Origin: Prevotellaceae bacterium
GTDB taxonomy: Bacteria; Bacteroidota; Bacteroidia; Bacteroidales; UBA932
Assembly (NCBI GenBank): GCA_031265155.1
Contig: JAISDB010000205.1
Span: 1-39,622, forward strand
DNA: 39,622 nucleotides
Reading direction: 5' to 3'
Positions 1 to 5,664 of this stretch are shown one piece after another. Position numbers and translations under genes: made by a program. The stretch's first letter is position 1, and each line of letters begins with the position of its first letter. A model generated the notes under the pieces. That model was not told where the DNA came from. It saw nothing but the letters and a program-made list of their open reading frames with translations, and did not search any database.

Positions 1-146
1 CGCTTGTTTTGAGGAAGTAAGGGCAAAATATATTGTTCTATTTGGTTTTTTGTTACTTTTGCATACTTGTTATTCATCATTTAAGCACTGTTTGTTAGCA
101 CTTAAATATATGGCTTTTAAGTGGAATAACAAGTATTTTATTTTTT

Positions 147-499
147 GGTATAGGCGTTTGTCCGCCCATATTAATAGATTATTATTTAATCTTTTAGGCT
201 CATTGCAGACCATCTTTTTCGGGCATAAATCGAAGATTGACCCCACTATAGCCCCTTCCGTTGTCTCTAAAATGGTACTCGTAGAGATAGCCTTGCAACC
301 GCTCTTTTGAACAATGATGGTGTATTCCACGCAACCAACACTGAATGTTCATTATATGTATGTGTAGTTGTGGAAGGTTTTTACCTTTACTTGTCTGAAA
401 ATATCTATTAAATTCTATTGAGTTCACTCTTATATGTTTTTCTCTTGTATTCATTTCTCAAAGGTACAAAAATCTTCGGGCGGTCTAAACGCCTATACC
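147..499. mobile_element. Miniature IS1595-like element with inverted ends
   Basis: The left end (147-167) and right end (478-499) are imperfect inverted repeats: both read GGTATAGGCGTTT inward, then diverge slightly before a shared CCGCCC. The 353-bp interval holds only the 3' part of an IS1595/ISXO2-type transposase, on the minus strand. The 12 bp outside each end (135-146 and 500-511) agree at 11 of 12 positions, but both are A/T homopolymer-like, so a target duplication is only possible. It looks like an internally deleted, non-autonomous derivative that kept both ends. Confidence 0.7.
200..454 (-). pseudogene. IS1595-family transposase, C-terminal remnant
   Basis: An 84-codon minus-strand frame whose middle reads WLRGIHHHCSKERLQGYL, followed by YEYHF. 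This matches the conserved C-terminal end of IS1595/ISXO2-like DDE transposases (usual pattern: W-L-x-G-x-H-H-x-x-S-x-x-x-L-Q-x-Y-L-x-E-Y-x-x-R-x-N-R-R). The N-terminal zinc-binding region and nearly all of the catalytic DDE core are missing. After YHF the reading frame departs from the family, suggesting a frameshift. It cannot encode an active transposase. The inverted ends of the element surround it. Confidence 0.65.
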
Positions 500-521
500 A
501 ATTTATTTTTTTAGAAAAAGT

Positions 522-1970
522 TTAAATCAGTTTATTATTTCCATTATAATATCCCCAGTGATCCAGACTGAATGTTCCTATATATGGAAACAGCCTGTCT
601 TCTCTGTTATAATATTCAAACGCATAAGCTCCTTCATCCGATATGTTTATGGAATCAAGAAAAGGGATTTTGTTTATCGGATAACCGGTGTTGTTAAATG
701 TTGGATATTTATATCTGAACGAACAGCTTTTCCATGGAGTACCAATCGAATCGAGTTTAAGGTATAAACTGTCTATTTGCTTTGTTTTAGTTTCCCAGCT
801 GTTATTGGCAACATACTTGACTCTTTCTCCCTTGATTTCCTTGTAGAAAAAATTAATATATGGAAATCCATCTATGCTTATTGATGATAAATAGTCCGTA
901 TATAATCTGCAACTGTCTATTTTGGTTGGATTTCTTGGATATTCAGGGAAAGAGCAGGTTTGTTCATTAGGATTGGTACCATACAGCACATACTTGTGCG
1001 TTGTAGATACAGGGTTATATTCTTTAATATCTGCCGCACGATTGCCGTTTTTATCAGTTGCTCCCGTAGTCACATAATTAAATTCCGCATTTCTTCCATT
1101 TGGGGCTGTTATCTTTATTAATTTCCATGTTTTAATAATCGGATAACCCGGATCTTCGGATGGATATAACGGATCTTGTTTTTTTATAAAATCCAGACCT
1201 GTACTGGGAGCGCCGCCTGCATATTCGCCTCCGGTATAGTCGGAATTGCCAAAAACATATTTATATCCATCTCCGGTTGTTATTTCAAATGATGAATATT
1301 TGTAATATTCATTTATGGTCAGTTTTATTTTGAATTCACCGTTATACGTATTTGCATGATACACTTTGGTCTTGCCATTATACCAAAAATAAAAACTTCC
1401 CGAATATCCCATAAAATTGAAATGGAATATATCAGGTTCAACATCATAATATACAGGGCTGTTTCCCATTGAGTAATAAGAAACAGCATCGTCTTTGTAA
1501 TCAAGTGCAAAGTTTAAATCCATACTGCTTTCCGAAATCCCCGATCCATGCAAATAATGAAAACCTTTGCAGATATTATCAGAGTACCAAATATTATCCT
1601 CATGTAAAAATGCCGGAATTCTAATATGTTCGTTTACATCATCCGGCATGCCGCGCATCTCTCGTGTAATACAGCCTCCCACATTCAAAACCCAGTCATG
1701 TCCTAAAATTCCCGAAAGTGAATTAGGCTTAAATCCATCGGATGCATAATCAAATGAAACAGGTATTTCAAAATCCTTGTCTTTATAGGTATAAAAAGGA
1801 ATACTTACATTTACCATACCCGTATGCAAATTTGCATTTGCATTACCGTATTTGATGAAATCCCAGGTTTGCGCAGATGGAACATCAGGTTCGCGTCCAA
1901 TTTGCAGTTGCGCATTAATTGTTGTTGGTACAACAAAAAGCATAATAAGTATTTTAATTAATTTTTTCAT
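522..1970 (-). CDS. RHS-family secreted protein, C-terminally truncated
   Basis: A 482-residue protein with a signal peptide (MKKLIKILIMLFVVPTTINA, then Q). It matches the N-terminal region of Bacteroidetes RHS-repeat proteins: a 'KYGNANANLHTGMVNVSIPFY' type opening, then a D-Y-A-S-D-G-F-K-P and G-H-D-W-V-L-N-V-G-G stretch, and near the end SLDHWGYYNGN. Family members usually continue for several hundred residues of YD repeats after the DHWGYYNG motif. Here the frame stops 6 residues later, 22 bp from an IS1595-like element, so it is probably a broken gene. The start at 1970 is preferred over 1997 because the signal peptide begins there and a good promoter (-7 box 1995-2002) would overlap the longer form. 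RHS proteins are typically cell-surface or toxin-delivery proteins; the effector end is absent here. Confidence 0.75.
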   Translation of the reverse strand: MKKLIKILIMLFVVPTTINAQLQIGREPDVPSAQTWDFIKYGNANANLHTGMVNVSIPFYTYKDKDFEIPVSFDYASDGFKPNSLSGILGHDWVLNVGGCITREMRGMPDDVNEHIRIPAFLHEDNIWYSDNICKGFHYLHGSGISESSMDLNFALDYKDDAVSYYSMGNSPVYYDVEPDIFHFNFMGYSGSFYFWYNGKTKVYHANTYNGEFKIKLTINEYYKYSSFEITTGDGYKYVFGNSDYTGGEYAGGAPSTGLDFIKKQDPLYPSEDPGYPIIKTWKLIKITAPNGRNAEFNYVTTGATDKNGNRAADIKEYNPVSTTHKYVLYGTNPNEQTCSFPEYPRNPTKIDSCRLYTDYLSSISIDGFPYINFFYKEIKGERVKYVANNSWETKTKQIDSLYLKLDSIGTPWKSCSFRYKYPTFNNTGYPINKIPFLDSINISDEGAYAFEYYNREDRLFPYIGTFSLDHWGYYNGNNKLI

Positions 1971-1994
1971 AAAATGATGTTTATAAATTTTCCG

Positions 1995-2025
1995 CAAATT
2001 TAATGTTTTTTATTAAATTTGCAAA
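1995..2025 (-). promoter_or_regulatory. Bacteroidetes-type promoter of the RHS gene
   Basis: On the minus strand there is a -33 TTTG (2025-2022), 19 nt, then -7 TAAATTTG (2002-1995). This matches the Bacteroidetes primary sigma consensus TTTG / TAnnTTTG. Transcription would begin near 1988, giving a leader of about 18 nt before the start at 1970. Confidence 0.65.
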
Positions 2026-2167
2026 GCAACCTTAAATTGTTGCTGTTTTTTTTGAAATGCTATTATTTAATGTATTTACAGTGAGTTTACTGCATCATGT
2101 TTTGAGGTTATTCGCCGCAAAAATAATGAGAATATTTTAAAAATAAATGATCTGTTTTGCAGTTTCA

Positions 2168-2665
2168 TCATTCGTTTACTATTATTCTTACCATATTTTC
2201 CAGCGCTGTTTTATCAACAGTGTCAAAAGCATTAAGTCTGTCGCTGTCGATATCAAGAACTGCAATGACTTTGCCATTCTTAAAAACGGGAACAACTATT
2301 TCCGATTTTGAATACGAGCTGCAGGCAATATGTCCGGGAAATCTGTCAACATCGTCAACAATGACAGAACGTTGCAGTTTCCACGCAGTGCCGCAAACTC
2401 CGCGTCCGAACTTTATTCGAGTGCATGCTACTGTTCCCTGAAAAGGACCAAGTACAAGTTCATCATCATTATCGCACAAATAAAATCCAGCCCAAAGAAA
2501 TCCAAATGCCTGCCGTATTGCCGCCGAAACGTTTGCCATGTTTGCAATTATGTTTTTTTCGTCGCCCACCAGAGATTTTACCTGTTCCGTCAAGCATCTG
2601 TAACGCTCTGTCTTATCGGCAGTTGCCGACAATTTTAATTCTTCCATGTCGTTTCTGCTTTCCAT
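2168..2665 (-). CDS. msrC: Free methionine-R-sulfoxide reductase (GAF domain)
   Basis: A 165-residue cytosolic protein made of one GAF domain. It reduces free L-methionine-(R)-sulfoxide, so it acts in oxidative-stress repair. All three family cysteines are visible: C81 and C91 in CTRIKFGRGVCGTAW and C115 in PGHIACSSYSKSEIVVPVF. The N-terminal half has the typical N-M-A-N-V-S-A-A-I and W-A-G-F-Y-L segments. Length is normal for the fRMsr/YtsP/YebR family. The first codon overlaps the upstream thioesterase by 31 bp; Met7 (2647) is an equally plausible start with a shorter overlap. The two genes are likely co-transcribed from upstream of 3381. Confidence 0.9.
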   Translation of the reverse strand: MESRNDMEELKLSATADKTERYRCLTEQVKSLVGDEKNIIANMANVSAAIRQAFGFLWAGFYLCDNDDELVLGPFQGTVACTRIKFGRGVCGTAWKLQRSVIVDDVDRFPGHIACSSYSKSEIVVPVFKNGKVIAVLDIDSDRLNAFDTVDKTALENMVRIIVNE

Positions 2666-3381
2666 TCGATTGATGCGCGACAGATTACAGTGCCGCTACT
2701 GTTTTTTATTTCAAACAGCGATTTCGTGCCGCGCTGTTCATAGCCTGCCGTAAGAGTATCTCCGTATTGCGCTTCGTGCAAAAAATTAACTTCAATGTGA
2801 ACAGGATTTGTATTCGACAAAAATTCAATCGGCAGCGTGTCAATCATCAGCATGAAATATCGTAACGAATTTACATGCCGGTTAAAATCAATGTCGCTGT
2901 ATGTAATTTTATGTACTATAGTTTCTTGCGAATTAATCGCCGCAATTTTAATGGGATTGTTTATAGGCGTTTGCTCAATACATAAATGCCGGTTGTACTC
3001 ATCAACATATCGCAAATCCAAAGGACGGCGCGTTGACAGGTCAATCATTGCCCATTGTGTTACTGCGGCAAGTATGGAACTGCCGTTTTCGTCCGCAGCG
3101 GTAAAGTTTCGCGTGGTCAGCAGCCTGCCGTAATCGTTTACCCATGTTGCGATTTCGACAGTTTCGTATCTATTCGGCAGCCTGTACAGGTCCAAAGCCA
3201 TGCGCGATATTACCCACGAACGGTTTTCGCTGCCGAGCTTTTTTATTCCGAATCCCTTTTTATCGGCATCAGCGCCTGCGATGTCAAGAATGTAGCCAAT
3301 CATTGATACAATAGTCGCACGCAGCGAAAAGTCGATTTCCGATATCTGTACGGTGTGCCTGTATGTAGTTTTTGATGTCAT
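2635..3381 (-). CDS. Acyl-ACP thioesterase (FatA-like double hotdog)
   Basis: A 248-residue protein of the PF01643 acyl-ACP thioesterase family, which releases fatty acids from acyl carrier protein in the cytosol. Two tandem hotdog halves are visible. The first contains the helix ATIVSMIGYILDIAG and the segment WVISRMALDLYRLP (residues 56-69). The second opens with YSDIDFNRHVNSLRY (161-175), where N167, H169 and N171 are candidate active-site residues as in the plant/bacterial family, and has the strand NFLHEAQYGDTL (199-210). Length is typical for bacterial members. It is the first gene of a two-gene minus-strand unit with the methionine sulfoxide reductase. No clear promoter was found upstream. 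Confidence 0.88.
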   Translation of the reverse strand: MTSKTTYRHTVQISEIDFSLRATIVSMIGYILDIAGADADKKGFGIKKLGSENRSWVISRMALDLYRLPNRYETVEIATWVNDYGRLLTTRNFTAADENGSSILAAVTQWAMIDLSTRRPLDLRYVDEYNRHLCIEQTPINNPIKIAAINSQETIVHKITYSDIDFNRHVNSLRYFMLMIDTLPIEFLSNTNPVHIEVNFLHEAQYGDTLTAGYEQRGTKSLFEIKNSSGTVICRASIEWKAETTWKN

Positions 3382-3724
3382 GTATGCTTATATTAAAAAT
3401 ACAAAATAAAATTTAAAATTAATAAATTATTATAACATTACAAACATTAGAAAGTCAAAAAAATACAACGCAATTTCAAAAAACCGTTCTATTGCTTCAA
3501 TCTGCTCGGAATGCCCATTCGTATTGTCGGCGGAAAGATTATTGAGATATTTGATAACTTCGTCGCAAATAATATTTTTGTCAAAAACAAACTGTTAATT
3601 CAAAATAATTTAATAATTTTGCACTCGATTATAAACATAATTTTTTTGCTTATGAAATAAAAAACAAAAAGTGCATAAAATGCACAAAATAAGATATATA
3701 TAAAAGCGTTTTGCTTGTATTCTT
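3382..3724. other. Intergenic region with a degraded coding fragment and small palindrome
   Basis: A 343-bp AT-rich stretch with no convincing gene. On the minus strand, about 3590 down to 3431 is an open frame that reads FDKNIICDEVIKYLNN and onward to FFEIALYFFDFL, but it lacks a start codon, so it is at best a decayed gene end. A perfect hairpin GTGCAT-aaa-ATGCAC lies at 3671-3685, 40 bp before the structured RNA. A TAATTTTG promoter -7-like box is at 3614-3621 without a matching -33 box. Confidence 0.4.
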
Positions 3725-3853
3725 GCTTCTGAAATTGCACACTTCAAGAAAGTATTACAAGGATAAGTACAACGTTCGCAGTTGGCGGACTTATTTATCT
3801 AGTAATACAGGTCGTGCAAAACCTCAGAAGCGGATTGGTAAGTCCGCTTTTTT
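3725..3853 (+). ncRNA. Structured small RNA candidate (6S-like long hairpin)
   Basis: The sequence folds by eye into one extended imperfect hairpin. Closing stem: GCTTCTGA (3725-3732) with TCAGAAGC (3824-3831), then TTGCAC (3735-3740) with GTGCAA (3814-3819). Next comes an asymmetric bubble (11 nt and 5 nt), then GTATTAC (3752-3758) with GTAATAC (3802-3808), ATAAGT (3763-3768) with ACTTAT (3789-3794), and CAAC/GTTG around a 7-nt loop (3770-3784). A hairpin terminator follows directly. No ORF fits here. A long hairpin with a central bubble resembles 6S RNA, which binds the RNA polymerase holoenzyme, but this identity is inference. An attenuator is also possible, because 3785-3793 can pair perfectly with 3839-3847. 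Confidence 0.6.
3829..3853 (+). terminator. Intrinsic terminator of the structured RNA
   Basis: AGCGGA (3829-3834) pairs with TCCGCT (3843-3848) around an 8-nt loop, followed by a run of six T (3848-3853). The left arm shares three bases with the end of the closing stem of the long hairpin, so the two structures compete at the junction. Confidence 0.7.
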
Positions 3854-3934
3854 ATTTGTATAAGATTGAGAAAAATCCGACGACGGTTCGACCGCCACAG
3901 CATATAAAACAGAACTGCAACTGTTACCGAAAAC

Positions 3935-4087
3935 ATGCGGAGTGAAGCTGCAAAAACACTTAAATCATATAGCAGGAAAGAGCAGAAACTTTCTAAAAAA
4001 CGGGCGGATTATTTACTGCGAAAAGCCATACGAGTAGCAGAAAAAAATAAATTTTTAACTAAAAACCGACGGGTCGATGGTATATAA
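3935..4087 (+). CDS. Tiny basic ORF, 50 aa, uncertain
   Basis: An ATG-started frame of 50 codons encoding a lysine- and arginine-rich peptide: it starts MRSEAAKTLKSYSRKEQK, contains LSKKRADYLLRKAIRVAEK and ends KNRRVDGI. The composition suggests a helical, nucleic-acid-binding small protein, but no family is recognised. It lies between the structured RNA and the secreted-protein gene; its stop (4085-4087) is 16 bp before that start. It may also be the remnant of a longer gene, because the open frame extends about 10 codons upstream of the ATG. Confidence 0.3.
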   Translation: MRSEAAKTLKSYSRKEQKLSKKRADYLLRKAIRVAEKNKFLTKNRRVDGI

Positions 4088-4103
4088 CCGACACAAATTA
4101 TTT

Positions 4104-4436
4104 ATGAAAAAAATATTAATTATTTTAGTAGCCGTTATCGGCTTTGTTTTTGCTGCAAATGCAGGTCAGTGGAAAGTATCCGTTTATATATCGGAATATC
4201 ATGAATACTTTTCTTTAGACGGTAACTTCCAATTTTCAGAAGCCAATGGAGGTCAGTCACAGACTATTTCAGTAACGGCTAACAATGAACAGGATGCCAA
4301 ATCTAAAGCAAATGCTGAATGTCAAAAAATTTGTAGAGCTAAAGATTATATTGGCACAAAGACAGTAAATGGCGTGCAATACAAAGTTTATAGAGTGCAG
4401 CACTCTACAACACATGGCGCTTGGGAAGTAGAATGA
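4104..4436 (+). CDS. Small secreted protein of unknown function
   Basis: A 110-residue protein with a clear signal peptide (MKKILIILVAVIGFVFAANA, cut before GQ). The mature part is about 90 residues, polar, and rich in S, T, N and Q. It has two cysteines close together (ECQKICRAKDY) that could form a disulfide and ends with HSTTHGAWEVE. No family is recognised. An in-frame ATG exists at 4077, but the start at 4104 puts the signal peptide at the N-terminus. The strong hairpin at 4504-4531 may end the transcript. Probably periplasmic or exported; partner genes are not evident. Confidence 0.65.
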   Translation: MKKILIILVAVIGFVFAANAGQWKVSVYISEYHEYFSLDGNFQFSEANGGQSQTISVTANNEQDAKSKANAECQKICRAKDYIGTKTVNGVQYKVYRVQHSTTHGAWEVE

Positions 4437-4503
4437 TAAAATTGGATCTAACGGACAAAATTCAGGCTGATTTTATTATCTTGGATTTTTACACAAAACC
4501 CTG

Positions 4504-4531
4504 TTCAGCGTAGCGGGAACGCTACGCTGAA
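4504..4531. repeat. Perfect 12-bp inverted repeat, GGAA loop
   Basis: TTCAGCGTAGCG (4504-4515) and CGCTACGCTGAA (4520-4531) form a perfect 12-bp stem with a 4-nt GGAA loop. It is 67 bp past the stop of the secreted-protein gene and could terminate or stabilise that transcript, although no long T run follows. Related words (CGCTACG) recur at about 4853 and 5373. Confidence 0.7.
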
Positions 4532-4559
4532 TTGTTAAATCTTCGTAGAGATTAAAGAT

Positions 4560-4665
4560 CGGTAGAATGTCATCAGGCACGAATACGTTACGAGTGTAAC
4601 AGTGACAGTATTTTAAGTCATTGTCGGTAATCCGCGTACTTGCGTATCAATATTATTTTCTACCG
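4560..4665. repeat. 106-bp dyad-bounded element
   Basis: CGGTAGAA (4560-4567) and TTCTACCG (4658-4665) are perfect inverted ends of a 106-bp non-coding stretch. This looks like a small MITE-like or dispersed intergenic repeat. No second copy was seen in this window, so its repeat nature is inferred from the ends only. Confidence 0.35.
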
Positions 4666-4869
4666 AACTGCAATTCCTGACGGAATATTTCTCTTTATTC
4701 ATCACTAACCACGTTATCACTATTCGTTCTTCATTTTTTAGCTTAGCTCCTCGCAATGATACGCTTTTAATCATTAAATTATTAAACCAACATTAAATCG
4801 TCAAATATTTATTCGTTTTCAAGCAGTGTTGTTACGCCCTCAGTTCGGCGTCCCGCTACGTAGAAGATA

Positions 4870-4936
4870 GCAGCAAGTATCCCGACTTGCTGCAAATCGG
4901 AGCTTTGCTTTTAATACGACGCAGGCAAAACCTGCG
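4870..4936. repeat. Two adjacent hairpins
   Basis: GCAGCAAGT (4870-4878) pairs with ACTTGCTGC (4885-4893) around a 6-nt loop. CGCAGG (4920-4925) pairs with CCTGCG (4931-4936) around CAAAA. The second hairpin and its right flank (4920-4949) match 33651-33680 at about 25 of 30 positions. Confidence 0.5.
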
Positions 4937-5191
4937 CCGAACAGAGCAGCTGCATTTTCATGCGGACGCGGCAAAATTTCCATGCGCACGGAAGTTTTGG
5001 CGGATGCGGAAAGAAATTTTGCTCCGTGCGCACGGATTTACGCCTGCACCCGAATACCACAAATCAGATATTAAACATAAATAATTCCGGTTCTATAAAT
5101 GTTTTGTGTTGGTATTTCAAAATCCTGAAAGGATTTAATTTTCGTAACTACAGGTCGGCGACCTGCGGATAACGGTCATCGCTACTGTTTC

Positions 5192-5242
5192 TGCCTGAAA
5201 GGCAGGACAAACGCAGCGTACGAAAGTCTTGCCTTTCAGGCA
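5192..5242. repeat. 13-bp inverted repeat, each arm nearly self-palindromic
   Basis: TGCCTGAAAGGCA (5192-5204) and its exact reverse complement TGCCTTTCAGGCA (5230-5242) are separated by 25 bp. Each arm can also fold on itself (TGCCT-gaa-AGGCA), so alternative hairpins are possible. This is the 3' end of the palindrome-rich intergenic region. Confidence 0.55.
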
Positions 5243-5388
5243 ATGTGGCTTTCACTTTCCTGCGTAACATGAGTTATTAAATAAAACTCTATTATTTAAC
5301 CGTTCCTTACGAATTATGTAAAGATTACTATTAGCCAATTTTACATCAAATTACCAAAGGCAGCGACGCGGCGCTACGCTCAAGCTTT

Positions 5389-5625
5389 GCACATCTGTTT
5401 TGCCCGAGTGAAACCTTTCGAATTGAATTTGCACATCTGTTTTGCCCGAGCGAAACCTTTCGAATTGGATTTGCACGTCTGTTTTATCCGAGCGAAACCT
5501 TTCAAATTGAATTTACACATCTGTTTTGCCCGAGCGAAACCTTTCGAACGGAATTTGCACGTCTGTTTTATCCATACGTAACCTTTCGAATGGGATTTAC
5601 ACACCTGTTTGCCCCGTGCGAAAGA
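5389..5625. repeat. Tandem array, 42-bp unit, 5.6 copies
   Basis: Five full 42-bp units begin at 5389, 5431, 5473, 5515 and 5557; a partial sixth covers 5599-5625. Each unit reads roughly GCACATCTGTTTTGCCCGAG, then CGAAACCTTTCGAATTGAATTT. Because 42 is divisible by three and there are no stops, frames stay open on both strands: plus-strand ICFARAKPFELNLH repeats and minus-strand CKFNSKGFARAKQM repeats. The minus-strand frame (88 codons, ATG at 5646) starts 18 bp after the peptidase stop. No known protein repeat is recognised and coding is not claimed. Probably a variable-number minisatellite in the 3' region of the peptidase gene. Confidence 0.75.
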
Positions 5626-5664
5626 ATATGAATGAGCAAAACGCACCCTATATGCTTTAATGAC

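Larger units (their letters stand above)
4437..5388. other. Palindrome-rich intergenic region without genes
   Basis: About 950 bp between converging genes. Open frames here are short and lack family signatures. The region is built from inverted repeats: 4504-4531, 4560-4665, 4870-4893, 4920-4936, CAGGTC/GACCTG near 5151-5165 and 5192-5242. A direct repeat TGCGCACGGA occurs twice between 4980 and 5040. The part at 4920-4949 recurs in diverged form at 33651-33680, so at least one module is dispersed in the genome. Interpreted as accumulated non-coding repeat elements. Confidence 0.6.

Noticed and set aside
50..310. Plus-strand 86-codon frame at the window start
   Set aside because: It runs through the inverted end of the miniature element and antisense to the transposase remnant, with no recognisable domain. 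A TACTTTTG box at 54-61 lacks a good -33 partner.
135..511. 12-bp target-site duplication around the miniature element
   Set aside because: The flanks match at 11 of 12 positions, but they are nearly pure A/T runs, so chance similarity cannot be excluded. IS1595 elements usually make 8-bp duplications.
3431..3590. Minus-strand open frame containing IEAIERFFEIALYFFDFL
   Set aside because: No start codon and no family match; kept only as a possible decayed fragment.
4887..5172. Overlapping plus-strand frames in the palindrome-rich region
   Set aside because: Short, arginine/cysteine-rich translations of palindromes with no family motif; explained by repeat DNA.
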